DNA from: Zhouia amylolytica
GTDB taxonomy: Bacteria; Bacteroidota; Bacteroidia; Flavobacteriales; Flavobacteriaceae
Assembly: GCF_900116365.1 (NCBI RefSeq)
Contig: NZ_FPAG01000001.1
Coordinates: 523,924-587,923 of the forward strand
Direction of reading: 5' to 3'
DNA length: 64,000 bases
In this document: in pieces, positions 45,803 to 55,562 of the stretch
How positions within the stretch are numbered: position 1 is the stretch's first letter
Layout of the letters: every line of letters begins with the position of its first letter
The notes under the pieces: model-generated
What the model saw: the letters and a program-made list of their open reading frames with translations, nothing else
Database searches by the model: none
What the model was told of the DNA's origin: nothing
Position numbers and translations under genes: made by a program

Positions 45803-48515
45803 CTCTATAAATTACTGGGAATGATTGTAGTTCTCCAAATGAAATTTTTCTTCTTTGGTTTTTGGAATCTTTTTGTGGTTCTTTGATTAAATAATATTTT
45901 TCGATTCCCTCAACTTTCCTCGGTGCTGCAAAAATTGGTACGAAGTGATTAACTTTACAGAATTGAATTAAGTGCTTTACATTTTTTTGACCTATTGCGT
46001 CAAGTTCGTCCACATAAATTATAACTCGATTTTCAGAATTGTTATGAACCAATTCTTTAAGAATATTGAGAAATAGATATAGTTTAAGCACAATATTAGT
46101 TCCTCTCGATTGAACTTGCTTTGAAAGGTCAATAGTTTCTGTTTTCCCTGTAACCTTTGTTATTTCTACATTGATTTTAAATAAATCGACAATATTAATA
46201 GTCTTTCCATTATTATTTGATAATTGTCTTTCTAAAGCTTCTCTTGATTCTGCGTAGGAATTATCAAAGTCTAAACCATCCGAAAACTTTAATTTAGAGA
46301 TTTTGTCCAAATCAGAAATTAAATCTGTATTGTCATCAATCTTTACTTTAACACTTTGAATATTTGAAATGGGATATTCTGCTAACTTTTGGTTATAGCT
46401 TCTCGACACAAAAGTTTTAAAATCATTGAACTGTGTTAAAAAAGAGTGTGTAGGGCTTCCTATTTCGTGAGAGAGTGTGTCTAGTAAACCATTTATTACC
46501 TTTTGAGTACTAGGAATGTTTGTGATTTCTTCATCGATCTCACGAATGAACATTTTAATATCTTGAATATCCAGGTTTAAAATGTTGTTTAATTCATTTT
46601 TAATAGTGTTTCTATTATCTTTTATACGAAGAAATTTTTTGTACTTTGAATGAAATTCTTCGTGAATGTTCTCAAAAGATGTATCTAAAATTTCTTCAAT
46701 TTCATAGATGTCATAAGTCTCTAAAATTTCTTTGTATTGTTTTTTAAAACCTATTAAATCTTCTTTGTACTTGTTTTTTTCTGTAATTTTTTTCGATAAA
46801 TCGGCTTTAGCGTTATCAATTTCTAAGTCTTTATCGTCAATTTTCTTGTCAATATCATTCAGCTCTTTTTCAAGGTATTTTAATGCTTTTTTATTTTCTT
46901 CAAGTTTAGTTTGATGTTCAGGTTTTTTTTCAATTCTTTGAATAAATTCAGAATTAGTCTTAATTGTAGATTTTAATTTCTGTACTTCTTTTTCAACACT
47001 CTTTCTATTTTGGATTATCTGTAATTGAGAGTTTTTTTCTTTTAGTTCTTTTTGTTTTGATAAAAGTTCTTCCTGAAGATTTTTAATAGTAGGAAGTTCT
47101 GTCTCAATGTTAATATCTGAAACATCAATTAATCCATCAAAAAATTGTAATGGGAAATCAGATTTTGAAATCTCCTTTTTGATTTTTGATTTATCAAGTT
47201 CCGCAACATCTCGATTTAAAAAACTATAGACCTTTTTAATTGTATTTTCATCTTTTGAGATATTTTGATAAAGTAAATTATCAAATCGTTTAATGGCATT
47301 TTGCTTTTTCGTTATATCGTTTTTAAGAGTTTCGATTGAAAACAATATCTCTTTTTCGGTAAACTGACTTCTTTCTAGTTGGCTTAATTTAGAAACTAAT
47401 TCTGTGAGTCTTTTATCTTCCTCAACTAAATTATTTTTTAAGCCTTGAAAAAGCAAATTTTCAGCATTTGGCTCATAGTCCTTAAGTTCTTCTAATTCTG
47501 TGTACAGTTTGTTATTTTCATTTTGAAGAGTTCCTAAATTATTTTTTTTAGTTGTTTTAAGACTAATCAAATCGTCTCTTTCTTTTTTTAGATTTATATT
47601 GATTTTAGTTTGTAGATTTTTAATCAAAATAGAAAGCTCACTATTTTCATCTATTTTATTAGATAATTCCTGTTCAACTTTGTCAAATTTCTTGAGGAAA
47701 GTGTTTTTTAATTTCCCTAAAATTGATTCGTGGCTGATAAATTCGTCATTAAGTAGTTTTAGCTTTTCAAAATCTGGTTTTATTGAAATAAGACATTGAA
47801 GATGTGTTTTCTTTTTTTCAAACTCGTCAATTTTCTCAAAACTTGAACTTGAAAGCACATTCAAGGGAAAGTGCTGCTGTCCATCAGCAACCAAAAGAGC
47901 ATTTTTAAAAGATTTTTCGTTAATGTCACTTGTTCTAATCAAATGCCTATATATGTCAGTAAAACTGTTTGAGAAGGATTTTCTTCCGTTTCGTTTAATA
48001 GATTTTTTGAGCCAAACTACAGGGTTTTTATTTTTATCTGAATTATAGACCAAATTATACAATTCTTCATTTGTAAGCTTTACAGGGACATCAGTAGGAT
48101 TTTTTAATGTTAGGTTTTGAAGAATATCACGAAATTTTCTTGCTTTAAATTTATTGTTTTGTATTTCTACAAAACACGATTCATCATATTCTCCTGTAAT
48201 TTTATAGTATTCAATTGTATTTTCTGGTGTCGCTTTTACAAGAATAGAGTAGTAGCCATTTTTAATAATTTCAAAAATTATAAAGCTGTGTAAACTTGTT
48301 CCGTCAAAGTAATGTTTCATTGAGTCAGAAAGTTTTCTGTCGTCCTCAAATCTCATTTGGTCTTTGTCTGTTATGTAAAGGAAATTTAAAGCATTTATAA
48401 AAGAGCTTTTTCCGACATTGTTTTCAGCCGTAATTTGAATACTTGCACTTTCTCCAATATGGATACTTGCTTTTGCATATAGTTCAGAATTTATAATTAT
48501 AATCTTATTTAGCAT
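45792..48515 (-). CDS. jetC: Wadjet JetC / MksB-like SMC-type ATPase
   Basis: The 907-residue protein has the split ATPase layout of SMC/MukB proteins. An N-terminal Walker A (ENNVGKSS, 31-38; the usual first glycine is replaced by alanine 30) and long coiled coils (about 230-640, rich in K, E and L) are followed by a C-terminal head. That head has the signature-like SRGTNIVLKL and a Walker B VIIYVDELDAI. In Wadjet it extrudes DNA loops and with JetA and JetB recognises small circular DNA, which JetD then cleaves. It is the first gene of its operon here, 151 bases behind the DprA-type gene. Base composition is visibly AT-richer than the core genome. Confidence 0.8.
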   Translation of the reverse strand: MLNKIIIINSELYAKASIHIGESASIQITAENNVGKSSFINALNFLYITDKDQMRFEDDRKLSDSMKHYFDGTSLHSFIIFEIIKNGYYSILVKATPENTIEYYKITGEYDESCFVEIQNNKFKARKFRDILQNLTLKNPTDVPVKLTNEELYNLVYNSDKNKNPVVWLKKSIKRNGRKSFSNSFTDIYRHLIRTSDINEKSFKNALLVADGQQHFPLNVLSSSSFEKIDEFEKKKTHLQCLISIKPDFEKLKLLNDEFISHESILGKLKNTFLKKFDKVEQELSNKIDENSELSILIKNLQTKININLKKERDDLISLKTTKKNNLGTLQNENNKLYTELEELKDYEPNAENLLFQGLKNNLVEEDKRLTELVSKLSQLERSQFTEKEILFSIETLKNDITKKQNAIKRFDNLLYQNISKDENTIKKVYSFLNRDVAELDKSKIKKEISKSDFPLQFFDGLIDVSDINIETELPTIKNLQEELLSKQKELKEKNSQLQIIQNRKSVEKEVQKLKSTIKTNSEFIQRIEKKPEHQTKLEENKKALKYLEKELNDIDKKIDDKDLEIDNAKADLSKKITEKNKYKEDLIGFKKQYKEILETYDIYEIEEILDTSFENIHEEFHSKYKKFLRIKDNRNTIKNELNNILNLDIQDIKMFIREIDEEITNIPSTQKVINGLLDTLSHEIGSPTHSFLTQFNDFKTFVSRSYNQKLAEYPISNIQSVKVKIDDNTDLISDLDKISKLKFSDGLDFDNSYAESREALERQLSNNNGKTINIVDLFKINVEITKVTGKTETIDLSKQVQSRGTNIVLKLYLFLNILKELVHNNSENRVIIYVDELDAIGQKNVKHLIQFCKVNHFVPIFAAPRKVEGIEKYYLIKEPQKDSKNQRRKISFGELQSFPVIYRDAE

Positions 48516-48666
48516 TCTTTCATTTCAGTTTTTTCGAGCGTTGGCAAAAAACAGCTCTTTTGGTTTTTTAAACGTTGGCTTTTGTGTCGGCAAAAAAACA
48601 AATGTGCTGTTCGTGGGGCTGGTGTCTTAGCTTGTGTACAACTAAGGGATATTATTTATTATATAG
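48516..48666. other. Spacer between the DprA gene and the Wadjet operon
   Basis: 151 bases without a gene, likely to hold the jet operon promoter. AGCGTTGG (48537-48544) also occurs at 43251-43258 at the far end of the operon. GGCAAAAAACAGC and a matching GCTGTT form an interrupted inverted repeat. A second CGTTGGC lies within the same stretch. Confidence 0.4.
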
Positions 48667-49908
48667 TTAATTTTTTAAAAGATATCTGACGGGTTTTGTT
48701 TTCTTAATAATTAGTTTTTTATCTACACCTATTTTTAACCATTCATCAACTTGTTTATTTGTAAGATTAAAGTGATTAACAATTTCGTTTTTTTTAATTT
48801 CCTCAGTTTTAAATTTTGATGATAATTGATTAATAAAAAAATCAAAAAAGGATGTATTTTCTGTGTTTAAGTCGGCTTTTTCTTGTTCTGGTTCCTCCGA
48901 TTCAATCTCCTTTATAATATTTTCGTTCTTACTAGTTAAGTCGAATAAATCTCCTTGCTTAACTGAAATAGGTTCTTTATATACTTCTTTACTTAATATA
49001 GAGGTGTTAATCTTAAAATCTTCTGCAAGCCATTTTGCACCAAGCTTTACAACTTCTTTGTTTCCTTTATTTTCTTTAATGTTTTTATTATTAACAACCC
49101 ATAATGGAACCCATTTGTATTTAATGTTTTCTTTAGCTCCTTCCCAAGTGCCACCTTTTGTATCAGATTTTATAACTATTGTAGCGTCAGAGAGAACATA
49201 TATTAACTTATTTCTTCCCATGGCATTTCCAACATTAAAGCCAGCCTCAGGATTGAAAGGAGTTATTAAAATAAGTTTGTCTTTTAAAATGCTATCTCTG
49301 TAAATTTTAGAAGCTGATTTTTTTAAAAGACTATCAGCTAAAACCCCCATTGTGTAACCGTTAGAGTTTAGTGCGCCAACCATTGATTGTTCATCAACAC
49401 CTCTTGCCCCTCCAGAAATGATACCATAATTTTGATCAATGATTTGTTTAACAATAGATTCAGTAATATCAATATCATTAGCGGTAATATTCCGTGAACC
49501 TACAATCCCAATGTAACTTTTATTTAATAATTCTTTGTTTCCTATTCCAAAAAGAATTGGAGGAACACGATCTTTTAACTTTAATTTTAAATTATTTGGA
49601 TAATCCGGGTCACTTCTGTTAATTATCCAAATTCCGGCTTTAGTCCATTTTTCTAATTTTAGAGCTAAAGCAACTTTACGATTCAATAAAGATATAATTC
49701 TATTATAATCAATAGTCTTATCTAACCAATCAGAAAAAATAATTTTTAAATCTTTAGTTAAAAGATCTTCAGGTTTTAAATTTTTAACTTGAAGCCATTT
49801 AACCATTCTATTCCATTCCAAAATAGATAAAGGCTTGTTTTTAGAGTCTAATTCTTTAGAAAAATAGGATGTTAATAATAATATGGCTTTGGTTCTTTCT
49901 GTAATCAT
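48667..49908 (-). CDS. DprA/Smf family protein with C-terminal winged helix
   Basis: The protein is 413 residues from ATG 49908, which lies one base after the RecQ stop; a GTG at 49917 would add three residues. The Rossmann-like DprA core (about 125-285) shows [25 protein letters not shown] and [16 protein letters not shown], the nucleic-acid/nucleotide-binding loops of DprA and related LOG proteins. The C-terminus (about 355-412) is a winged-helix domain as in DprA. DprA normally protects incoming ssDNA and loads RecA during transformation. Here it is coupled to a RecQ-ComF fusion in a restriction island, so a defence role is inferred. Confidence 0.85.
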   Translation of the reverse strand: MITERTKAILLLTSYFSKELDSKNKPLSILEWNRMVKWLQVKNLKPEDLLTKDLKIIFSDWLDKTIDYNRIISLLNRKVALALKLEKWTKAGIWIINRSDPDYPNNLKLKLKDRVPPILFGIGNKELLNKSYIGIVGSRNITANDIDITESIVKQIIDQNYGIISGGARGVDEQSMVGALNSNGYTMGVLADSLLKKSASKIYRDSILKDKLILITPFNPEAGFNVGNAMGRNKLIYVLSDATIVIKSDTKGGTWEGAKENIKYKWVPLWVVNNKNIKENKGNKEVVKLGAKWLAEDFKINTSILSKEVYKEPISVKQGDLFDLTSKNENIIKEIESEEPEQEKADLNTENTSFFDFFINQLSSKFKTEEIKKNEIVNHFNLTNKQVDEWLKIGVDKKLIIKKTKPVRYLLKN

Positions 49909-49909
49909 T

Positions 49910-52006
49910 TTATTCACTTACTGATGTTGAAGTTAATGCTATTGGGTATACTGGACCTGATCCAGATTTTTTTAATAACGTTGTTGCTACTGTAAATGTC
50001 CATCTAGAGTCTACAGCATCATCTACTAAAAATACAGGTTTATTTTCAACTTTTCCACTTATTTTAAAAACTCCATCCAAATTATGGCATTGATGGTAGC
50101 TATTTTCTTGTTCTTTTTGAGGTTGCGTATCTTTTACTTTATCAATAATCGGTAAGAAAGGTATGCCTAATCTACGCGCTAACCTTTTTGCAAAATTTGG
50201 TACAAGTTCAGGGTGTCTTAATGAAGGAATACAAGTTAACCATTGAGGAAAGGGATCTGGTTGCCATCTATTAACAATCATATCATACATTGCTTCCACT
50301 AACTCATCTCTAAAATATCCAGAATGCTTGTCTTCTGAAACCATATGCCCCCAACCAGCGTCACCCCATCTTGATAGAACCTTACCTGTTTCTGCTAATA
50401 AATCTTGTCTTAAATTACCTCGCCAATTGTATTCTGGTAATGCGCCCCCAGCTATTTGCTTTCTTGGTAAAATATCAAATTCAGAGTGTTTTAAGTAAAT
50501 AGAAGCTTTTAAATTATTTTTATCACTTACTGAACTAGAAAAGATTTCTTTTCCTAAACAATTAACACATCTACCACAATTTTTAATGTTAGAATCATCC
50601 AATTCCTTCTGAAGAAAATTCATTAAACATTCCTTAGTTTCTATATACCTTAGAACTGTATTCCATTCTTCCTGTCGTTGATTTGTTAAACGATGAATTT
50701 TTTCTTTGTCCATAGAAAAACTTACAGCGGAGCGCTTCCATTTTGTTCTGTCTTTAAAAATAGGAGATGGAGATTCAACACTAAGGTATTTGATAGTTTG
50801 TTGAATTTGACCATATTTAATGTTTAGAGTTTCTTGAAGTTTAGGAATAGATAATCCGTCATGTTCTTCTAAAGCTTCAAGTATTTTGTTAACTACTGAT
50901 TCTGGAGGAAAAGCTCCTTCTCTAAAATATTGGTGAACGTCACCATCTTCCTTACCTGAAAGTAAAATGCCATGAGCGGTATTAATGGCACGACCAGCTC
51001 TACCGACCTGTTGGTAGTATCCTATAATTGAACCTGGTGCCTGATAATGGATTACAAAACTAAGATCAGGTTTATCATATCCCATACCTAAAGCGGTGGA
51101 TGCAACTAATACTTTTATATCATTGTTGTATAAAGAGTCTTCCAAAAATTCTCTATAAGCCGTTGAATCTTCAAAATGATCATTTTCTATCCCAGAATAG
51201 TACGCTTCTGCTTCAATGCCGTAATTATTTAACCATTCAGTTACAATTCTTGCATCTCTCTTAGTTAAAACATAAACAATTCCATTACCTTTCATTAATG
51301 GTATATTTTCTGCAAGCCATGCTAAACGCGAAGCTTGGTCAGCTAATTTAATATTTTGAAGTATTAAACTATCTCGGGTCAAAGCCCCTCTTATAATTTT
51401 AAAACCTCCAAGTTGATTTTTAATGTCCTCTATTACTCGATCGTTTGCAGTTGCAGTTGTTCCAAGAATAGGCATACCATTAGGCATAGATTTTAATATT
51501 CCTACTATGCGTCTGTAATCAGGTCGAAAATCATGTCCCCAATCTGATATACAATGTGCTTCGTCTACTACAAATAATCCAATTCGGTCAGAGATTGGAA
51601 ATAATATCTCATCCATAAATCTTTCATTTGCTAATCGCTCAGGGGATATTAATAAAGTATCGATTTCATTTCTTAAAACTCTATTTTGGATTTCTTTCCA
51701 ATCATTAAAATTAGACGAATTAATCGAAACAGCTGTTATCCCTAATCTTTCTGCTGCTTCAATTTGGTTACGCATTAAAGCTAATAGTGGAGAAATAATA
51801 ATTGTGGGCCCTTTACCTTGATCTCTTAAGATTTTACTACTTATAAAATAAACCGAACTTTTTCCCCATCCAGTACGTTCTATTACTAATAATCTTTCTT
51901 TATAAACAGTTAATCTTTCAATAGCTTCCCATTGTCCTTCTCTAAAGGATGCGGTTGGTTGATCAATTGCTGTTCTTAATAGGGAGAGAGCTTTTAATTT
52001 ACTCAT
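49910..52006 (-). CDS. RecQ-family helicase fused to a ComF-like phosphoribosyltransferase domain
   Basis: This 698-residue protein begins with a full RecQ motor. The P-loop is TGWGKS (45-50), the DEAH box [13 protein letters not shown] (about 146-158) and motif [12 protein letters not shown] zinc-cysteine cluster (C..NCGRCVNC, about 455-485) follows. The last 130 residues are a ComF-type PRTase domain, with [17 protein letters not shown], then LGIPFLPII and [13 protein letters not shown] (acidic pair D662/D663). The PRPP loop is altered, with S667-R668 in place of the usual Thr-Gly. It would unwind DNA with the PRTase domain as sensor or coupling part; this is inferred. A DprA gene follows within one base. 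Confidence 0.88.
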   Translation of the reverse strand: MSKLKALSLLRTAIDQPTASFREGQWEAIERLTVYKERLLVIERTGWGKSSVYFISSKILRDQGKGPTIIISPLLALMRNQIEAAERLGITAVSINSSNFNDWKEIQNRVLRNEIDTLLISPERLANERFMDEILFPISDRIGLFVVDEAHCISDWGHDFRPDYRRIVGILKSMPNGMPILGTTATANDRVIEDIKNQLGGFKIIRGALTRDSLILQNIKLADQASRLAWLAENIPLMKGNGIVYVLTKRDARIVTEWLNNYGIEAEAYYSGIENDHFEDSTAYREFLEDSLYNNDIKVLVASTALGMGYDKPDLSFVIHYQAPGSIIGYYQQVGRAGRAINTAHGILLSGKEDGDVHQYFREGAFPPESVVNKILEALEEHDGLSIPKLQETLNIKYGQIQQTIKYLSVESPSPIFKDRTKWKRSAVSFSMDKEKIHRLTNQRQEEWNTVLRYIETKECLMNFLQKELDDSNIKNCGRCVNCLGKEIFSSSVSDKNNLKASIYLKHSEFDILPRKQIAGGALPEYNWRGNLRQDLLAETGKVLSRWGDAGWGHMVSEDKHSGYFRDELVEAMYDMIVNRWQPDPFPQWLTCIPSLRHPELVPNFAKRLARRLGIPFLPIIDKVKDTQPQKEQENSYHQCHNLDGVFKISGKVENKPVFLVDDAVDSRWTFTVATTLLKKSGSGPVYPIALTSTSVSE

Positions 52007-52038
52007 AACAATGTTATCTTATTAGTAGTATTTATATA

Positions 52039-52875
52039 TTATTTCCTTTTTAACTCATCTAATGTTTTTCCTTCCTTATTCTTCCATTCTTTCCATCCAT
52101 TTGCCCTCCTTGCTAATACAGTTGCAGCAGCTGCTGAAACCGAGTCAAAAATATAATCCTCTTGAAAAACATACATCCCATTTTCTTTAACTAAAATATG
52201 ATCTTGAATGAGTGTTTGTCTTCTATTAATGCCCCATGGCCCTGCTGTTGGAGTTTCTTTTAAAGTGCATTTTCCTCCCTTATATACTAACATACCATCT
52301 TCAGTATATTCACCTTCGGCATAGGCATCTTTTCCTTTGCAATAAAATAATTCCTTTTTTGAATCTTTTTTTCGTTTTTCCTCAAAAACAGGATAACCTA
52401 AAGTCGCCAAAAGCATTTTAGCTGTCTCAAAATTATCCAACAAGTCATATTCTCTACTTTCGGATATGGAAGGTTTATTAGAGCCACCATCATTTTCAAT
52501 AATGTACCTACCAATTTCTTTAGCTTTAACCAAACTGTGATATTCAAGGTATTTACCATCAGTTTTGGTGTATTCATCTGTTTTAGTGGAAATAATGACA
52601 CAGTGCGTCCAAAAATCTTTGTTGCAGTTATGTGATTGAATACGTTTAAAACAATCTTCACCTTCTCCTATATAAACCAAAGGCTTGGCACCATCTTCTG
52701 TGCTACCAAACAAAAAATATACACCAGTATAATGTACCATATCGCGTTTAGCGACTTCTTGTATTTTATTTCTAGGAAATAAAATAGCTTTCACTAACCT
52801 ATTTGTTAGTTCAGCTTCTCGAATACTGGTAGGAGATCCGTCAGGTAAAAATATTTGTATGGTTTGTGGTTTCAT
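52039..52875 (-). CDS. GIY-YIG nuclease with DUF4357 domain
   Basis: A 278-residue protein. The GIY-YIG core (about 48-150) has GVY (51-53), YIG (68-70), the conserved arginine R78 in CFKRIQSH and the candidate metal-binding glutamate E111. The C-terminal part (about 235-276), AAATVLARRANGWKEWK with KTLDEL, is a DUF4357 domain, often found on restriction-linked proteins. It begins 9 bases after the stop of the PD-(D/E)XK gene and ends 32 bases before the RecQ start. A single-strand nicking role is likely, but its target is unknown. Confidence 0.85.
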   Translation of the reverse strand: MKPQTIQIFLPDGSPTSIREAELTNRLVKAILFPRNKIQEVAKRDMVHYTGVYFLFGSTEDGAKPLVYIGEGEDCFKRIQSHNCNKDFWTHCVIISTKTDEYTKTDGKYLEYHSLVKAKEIGRYIIENDGGSNKPSISESREYDLLDNFETAKMLLATLGYPVFEEKRKKDSKKELFYCKGKDAYAEGEYTEDGMLVYKGGKCTLKETPTAGPWGINRRQTLIQDHILVKENGMYVFQEDYIFDSVSAAAATVLARRANGWKEWKNKEGKTLDELKRK

Positions 52876-52884
52876 TATCTCGAA

Positions 52885-54480
52885 TTAGTAAAGCTTATTT
52901 ATTAATTGGTTTTTAAAGAAATCAAAAACTTGGTAAAATAATTTTAACTTCGTGACCTCTCTTAAATGATCTAAATATTCATGCTCTAATTTATTAGGTT
53001 TATTGATTCCAACAACTATGAGTTTATCAGCACGGTTATTTTTTGAGAACATAGCATATTCTAAAACTTGCCCTAATGCTTCTCTAATACAAATGATAGG
53101 CTGATTATAGGTTTTAACTTCATAAAACCATTCTGATTTATCAGGTTGAAGTACCACAACATCTATATTAGTTCCAAAACCAGTTGGTACTTCGGTGCCT
53201 ACGTTATCCTTACCGTGAACTAAAACCAACTGATTAAACATTGATTCTTGAATCTTTTTATGGTTAAGAGTTCGGTTTATCGTGCGTTTTACAAACTTTG
53301 TTTTTGATGTTCCTGTTTTTGTTGGATTATGACCTGGTCTGAATTTGTAGTTTTTGCTTGTATTTATTATTGTTTGAGTAGTTTTATTCAAACCTTTTAT
53401 ACCATATCGAGTATACCCCAGACCTATTTCTTCAGAAGGATTAGTAATTTCCTTCAATTCATCAAATTTTATAAAGTTATCAGAGTCTATTTTAAATTTG
53501 ACATTAAACAGCTCTGCTTCTGAAACCATTTCCAAATCCCTTTCTTTAACACCTGCATCATTTAGTTCTTGCATCATCTCTGAATACCAACCATTTCCTT
53601 TATAAATTTTTAAAATTGATTCCTGCTCTTCTTTTGTTAACACGGCGGTCTCCTTAATTCTTCCCGCCCAAAAATATTGTGCACTAGCATTAACATATTT
53701 TAGAGTATAAAGATGTAAATCGAATTTTTTACCATAATGTTGGCCCTTGTTAAAAGCTTGAACAAAACCATAGTGATAACCGTCAATAACCCTATCTAAA
53801 TCAAACAACCATTCTTCGTGACCATAGCCTTTACTTTCAAAAGTATCAGAGTTTGTGCTCTTACCTTTCTTACCAGAAGGTTTCTCCCAACCTAAATCAT
53901 TCCAACATATGCGTGCTACCTTTGGACTAATATGACTCCCTTCTGGCCAAATAATATCTATTAATTTTAAATAATGAAATTCAAGAGATTGAAACAAATC
54001 TCTGGTTTCATTTATTAATGATTCCCAAGAATAATCTTTAAGATTTTCATTTCGAATAATGCCTAAGTAATTAACATTATTTGATTTAATATAATTATCG
54101 AATAGCTCTACTTGATATTTTGATAATTTGTCACGTCTACAATCCAATTTAAAATGTAAATCATGAACTTTCAAACCTGTTGCTACTCGGCTACCAACTC
54201 CAACAGTAAATAAAATTCGGGAATCTTCTTGTCCTTTTAAATATACTTTAGCCCAAGTATAATGTCTAATTTTTCCAGAAATCTGCCAGTCATATCTAAA
54301 GTTAAAAGTATAACCTAATCTCTGCAGCAATTTAGCCCAATGTTCTGTTTTATCAAAAACACCATTATTTATTAATTTATTCTTTATAGTGTCCCATTCG
54401 ATTGAACGCTTATCATATTTTGGCCCAATGACGCTTGAATAGTAATCTAAATCTTTTTTTGTGAAAAACTCCATATTCAA
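52885..54480 (-). CDS. Unknown protein with C-terminal PD-(D/E)XK nuclease domain
   Basis: A 531-residue protein. I do not recognise the N-terminal 400 residues, which are tryptophan- and tyrosine-rich with no membrane segment. The C-terminus has the restriction-endonuclease core: E430, D440 in NIDVVV, then E454-V-K456 in FYEVKTY, and Q471 and Y475 of a QxxxY helix, as in RecB- and Mrr-like nucleases. It starts 4 bases inside the end of the HNH gene. The coupling suggests it acts with the AAA ATPase and HNH pair, perhaps with the N-terminal part as the recognition module. Confidence 0.75.
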   Translation of the reverse strand: MNMEFFTKKDLDYYSSVIGPKYDKRSIEWDTIKNKLINNGVFDKTEHWAKLLQRLGYTFNFRYDWQISGKIRHYTWAKVYLKGQEDSRILFTVGVGSRVATGLKVHDLHFKLDCRRDKLSKYQVELFDNYIKSNNVNYLGIIRNENLKDYSWESLINETRDLFQSLEFHYLKLIDIIWPEGSHISPKVARICWNDLGWEKPSGKKGKSTNSDTFESKGYGHEEWLFDLDRVIDGYHYGFVQAFNKGQHYGKKFDLHLYTLKYVNASAQYFWAGRIKETAVLTKEEQESILKIYKGNGWYSEMMQELNDAGVKERDLEMVSEAELFNVKFKIDSDNFIKFDELKEITNPSEEIGLGYTRYGIKGLNKTTQTIINTSKNYKFRPGHNPTKTGTSKTKFVKRTINRTLNHKKIQESMFNQLVLVHGKDNVGTEVPTGFGTNIDVVVLQPDKSEWFYEVKTYNQPIICIREALGQVLEYAMFSKNNRADKLIVVGINKPNKLEHEYLDHLREVTKLKLFYQVFDFFKNQLINKLY

Positions 54481-55562
54481 TATGAATTGACAATATTTTT
54501 AACCTGTTCTTTGTAGCCTTTATATAGAGCTTCTGAAGCGTTATTTATTATAAAGTTTAAAAAAAACCAATGAATCCGCTCTCCAGGAATTAAATTAAAA
54601 GCAACTTTCGAATTCCTATAAGTTTCTAGATAATCATCGTAATTATTCTCCCAATCGTCTTCAACCCCTTCTGAAACAATAAACTTTGAAAAGAGTTTTA
54701 CCCAAGTTTGAATAAATTCAATTAAAGTTTCTTCAACCCATCGATTGCTAATTCTAAAGAAAGCATTCCATGTGTCAAGTAATGATTGATGATTTGCATT
54801 TTCACCAGTAAACTCAAATTCCCATTCACCAAAATCATTAATACCATTACCAGGCTCTCTTAAACAGTTTAAGCTTATTTCAACGTCTCCTAAATAAGTA
54901 AATGGATATTGAAATATTTGCCTACCTGTTCGATTATTATCTGTATATACAATTTCGTTCTGACCTTTTACTGGAGATCTATTGCAACCTTCACCGAGTG
55001 GTGTTAAATTTGACCAACATACAGCAGTTAAAGGATATTTAGCCTTGCAAAACCAATGATCTAAAGCGCCTCTAGCTTCATATATATTGGATTTAATTGT
55101 TTCATTAGCACACACTGGGCATAAGTAAAATTCATTACTTTCTTTAAAATCTTTGAGATATTCAAGAACATTGGTGTTTGTATAGTTTGTAAACCAATCT
55201 TTATCAAGATTATCAAATAAGCCATCGAAAAAAGATTTACCTGTTCTAGATAAATTATGATCGATGCTCTCTAAATAGAATAAAATTGAACTAACATTAA
55301 AACAATGATTTTCAATTTTCTTATTAGAATTATAACCATTAATTATGTCATTTTCTCTACCTGAAGCTTTTATTGCATTAAAGAAATCTTCTGCTTTTTT
55401 ATATAACCCTCTTGCTCTAAGTGGGCCATACTCATCCTTAAACCAATCAGGAAGCAAATCATATCCAAAATCTTGGTTAGCTGCAATATTTGCAAAAAAC
55501 GTATCTGGAATTTCTTCTATTCTTGATAATTCAGTAGGTATTTGATTTATTGGATAAAGCAT
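54477..55562 (-). CDS. HNH endonuclease, PtuB-like
   Basis: The 361-residue protein contains a zinc-supported HNH site. C148 and C151 lie in LCPVC, D168-H169 in ALDHWFCKAKYP, N185 in WSNLTPL, and C193-N194 in GCNR. The DHxxxKxKYP...NL.P...CN pattern is that of PtuB, the nuclease of Septu systems, and of the HNH partners in some retrons. The gene directly abuts the AAA ATPase gene (stop and start one base apart) and overlaps the next gene by 4 bases, which supports a two-protein effector. Confidence 0.8.
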   Translation of the reverse strand: MLYPINQIPTELSRIEEIPDTFFANIAANQDFGYDLLPDWFKDEYGPLRARGLYKKAEDFFNAIKASGRENDIINGYNSNKKIENHCFNVSSILFYLESIDHNLSRTGKSFFDGLFDNLDKDWFTNYTNTNVLEYLKDFKESNEFYLCPVCANETIKSNIYEARGALDHWFCKAKYPLTAVCWSNLTPLGEGCNRSPVKGQNEIVYTDNNRTGRQIFQYPFTYLGDVEISLNCLREPGNGINDFGEWEFEFTGENANHQSLLDTWNAFFRISNRWVEETLIEFIQTWVKLFSKFIVSEGVEDDWENNYDDYLETYRNSKVAFNLIPGERIHWFFLNFIINNASEALYKGYKEQVKNIVNSY

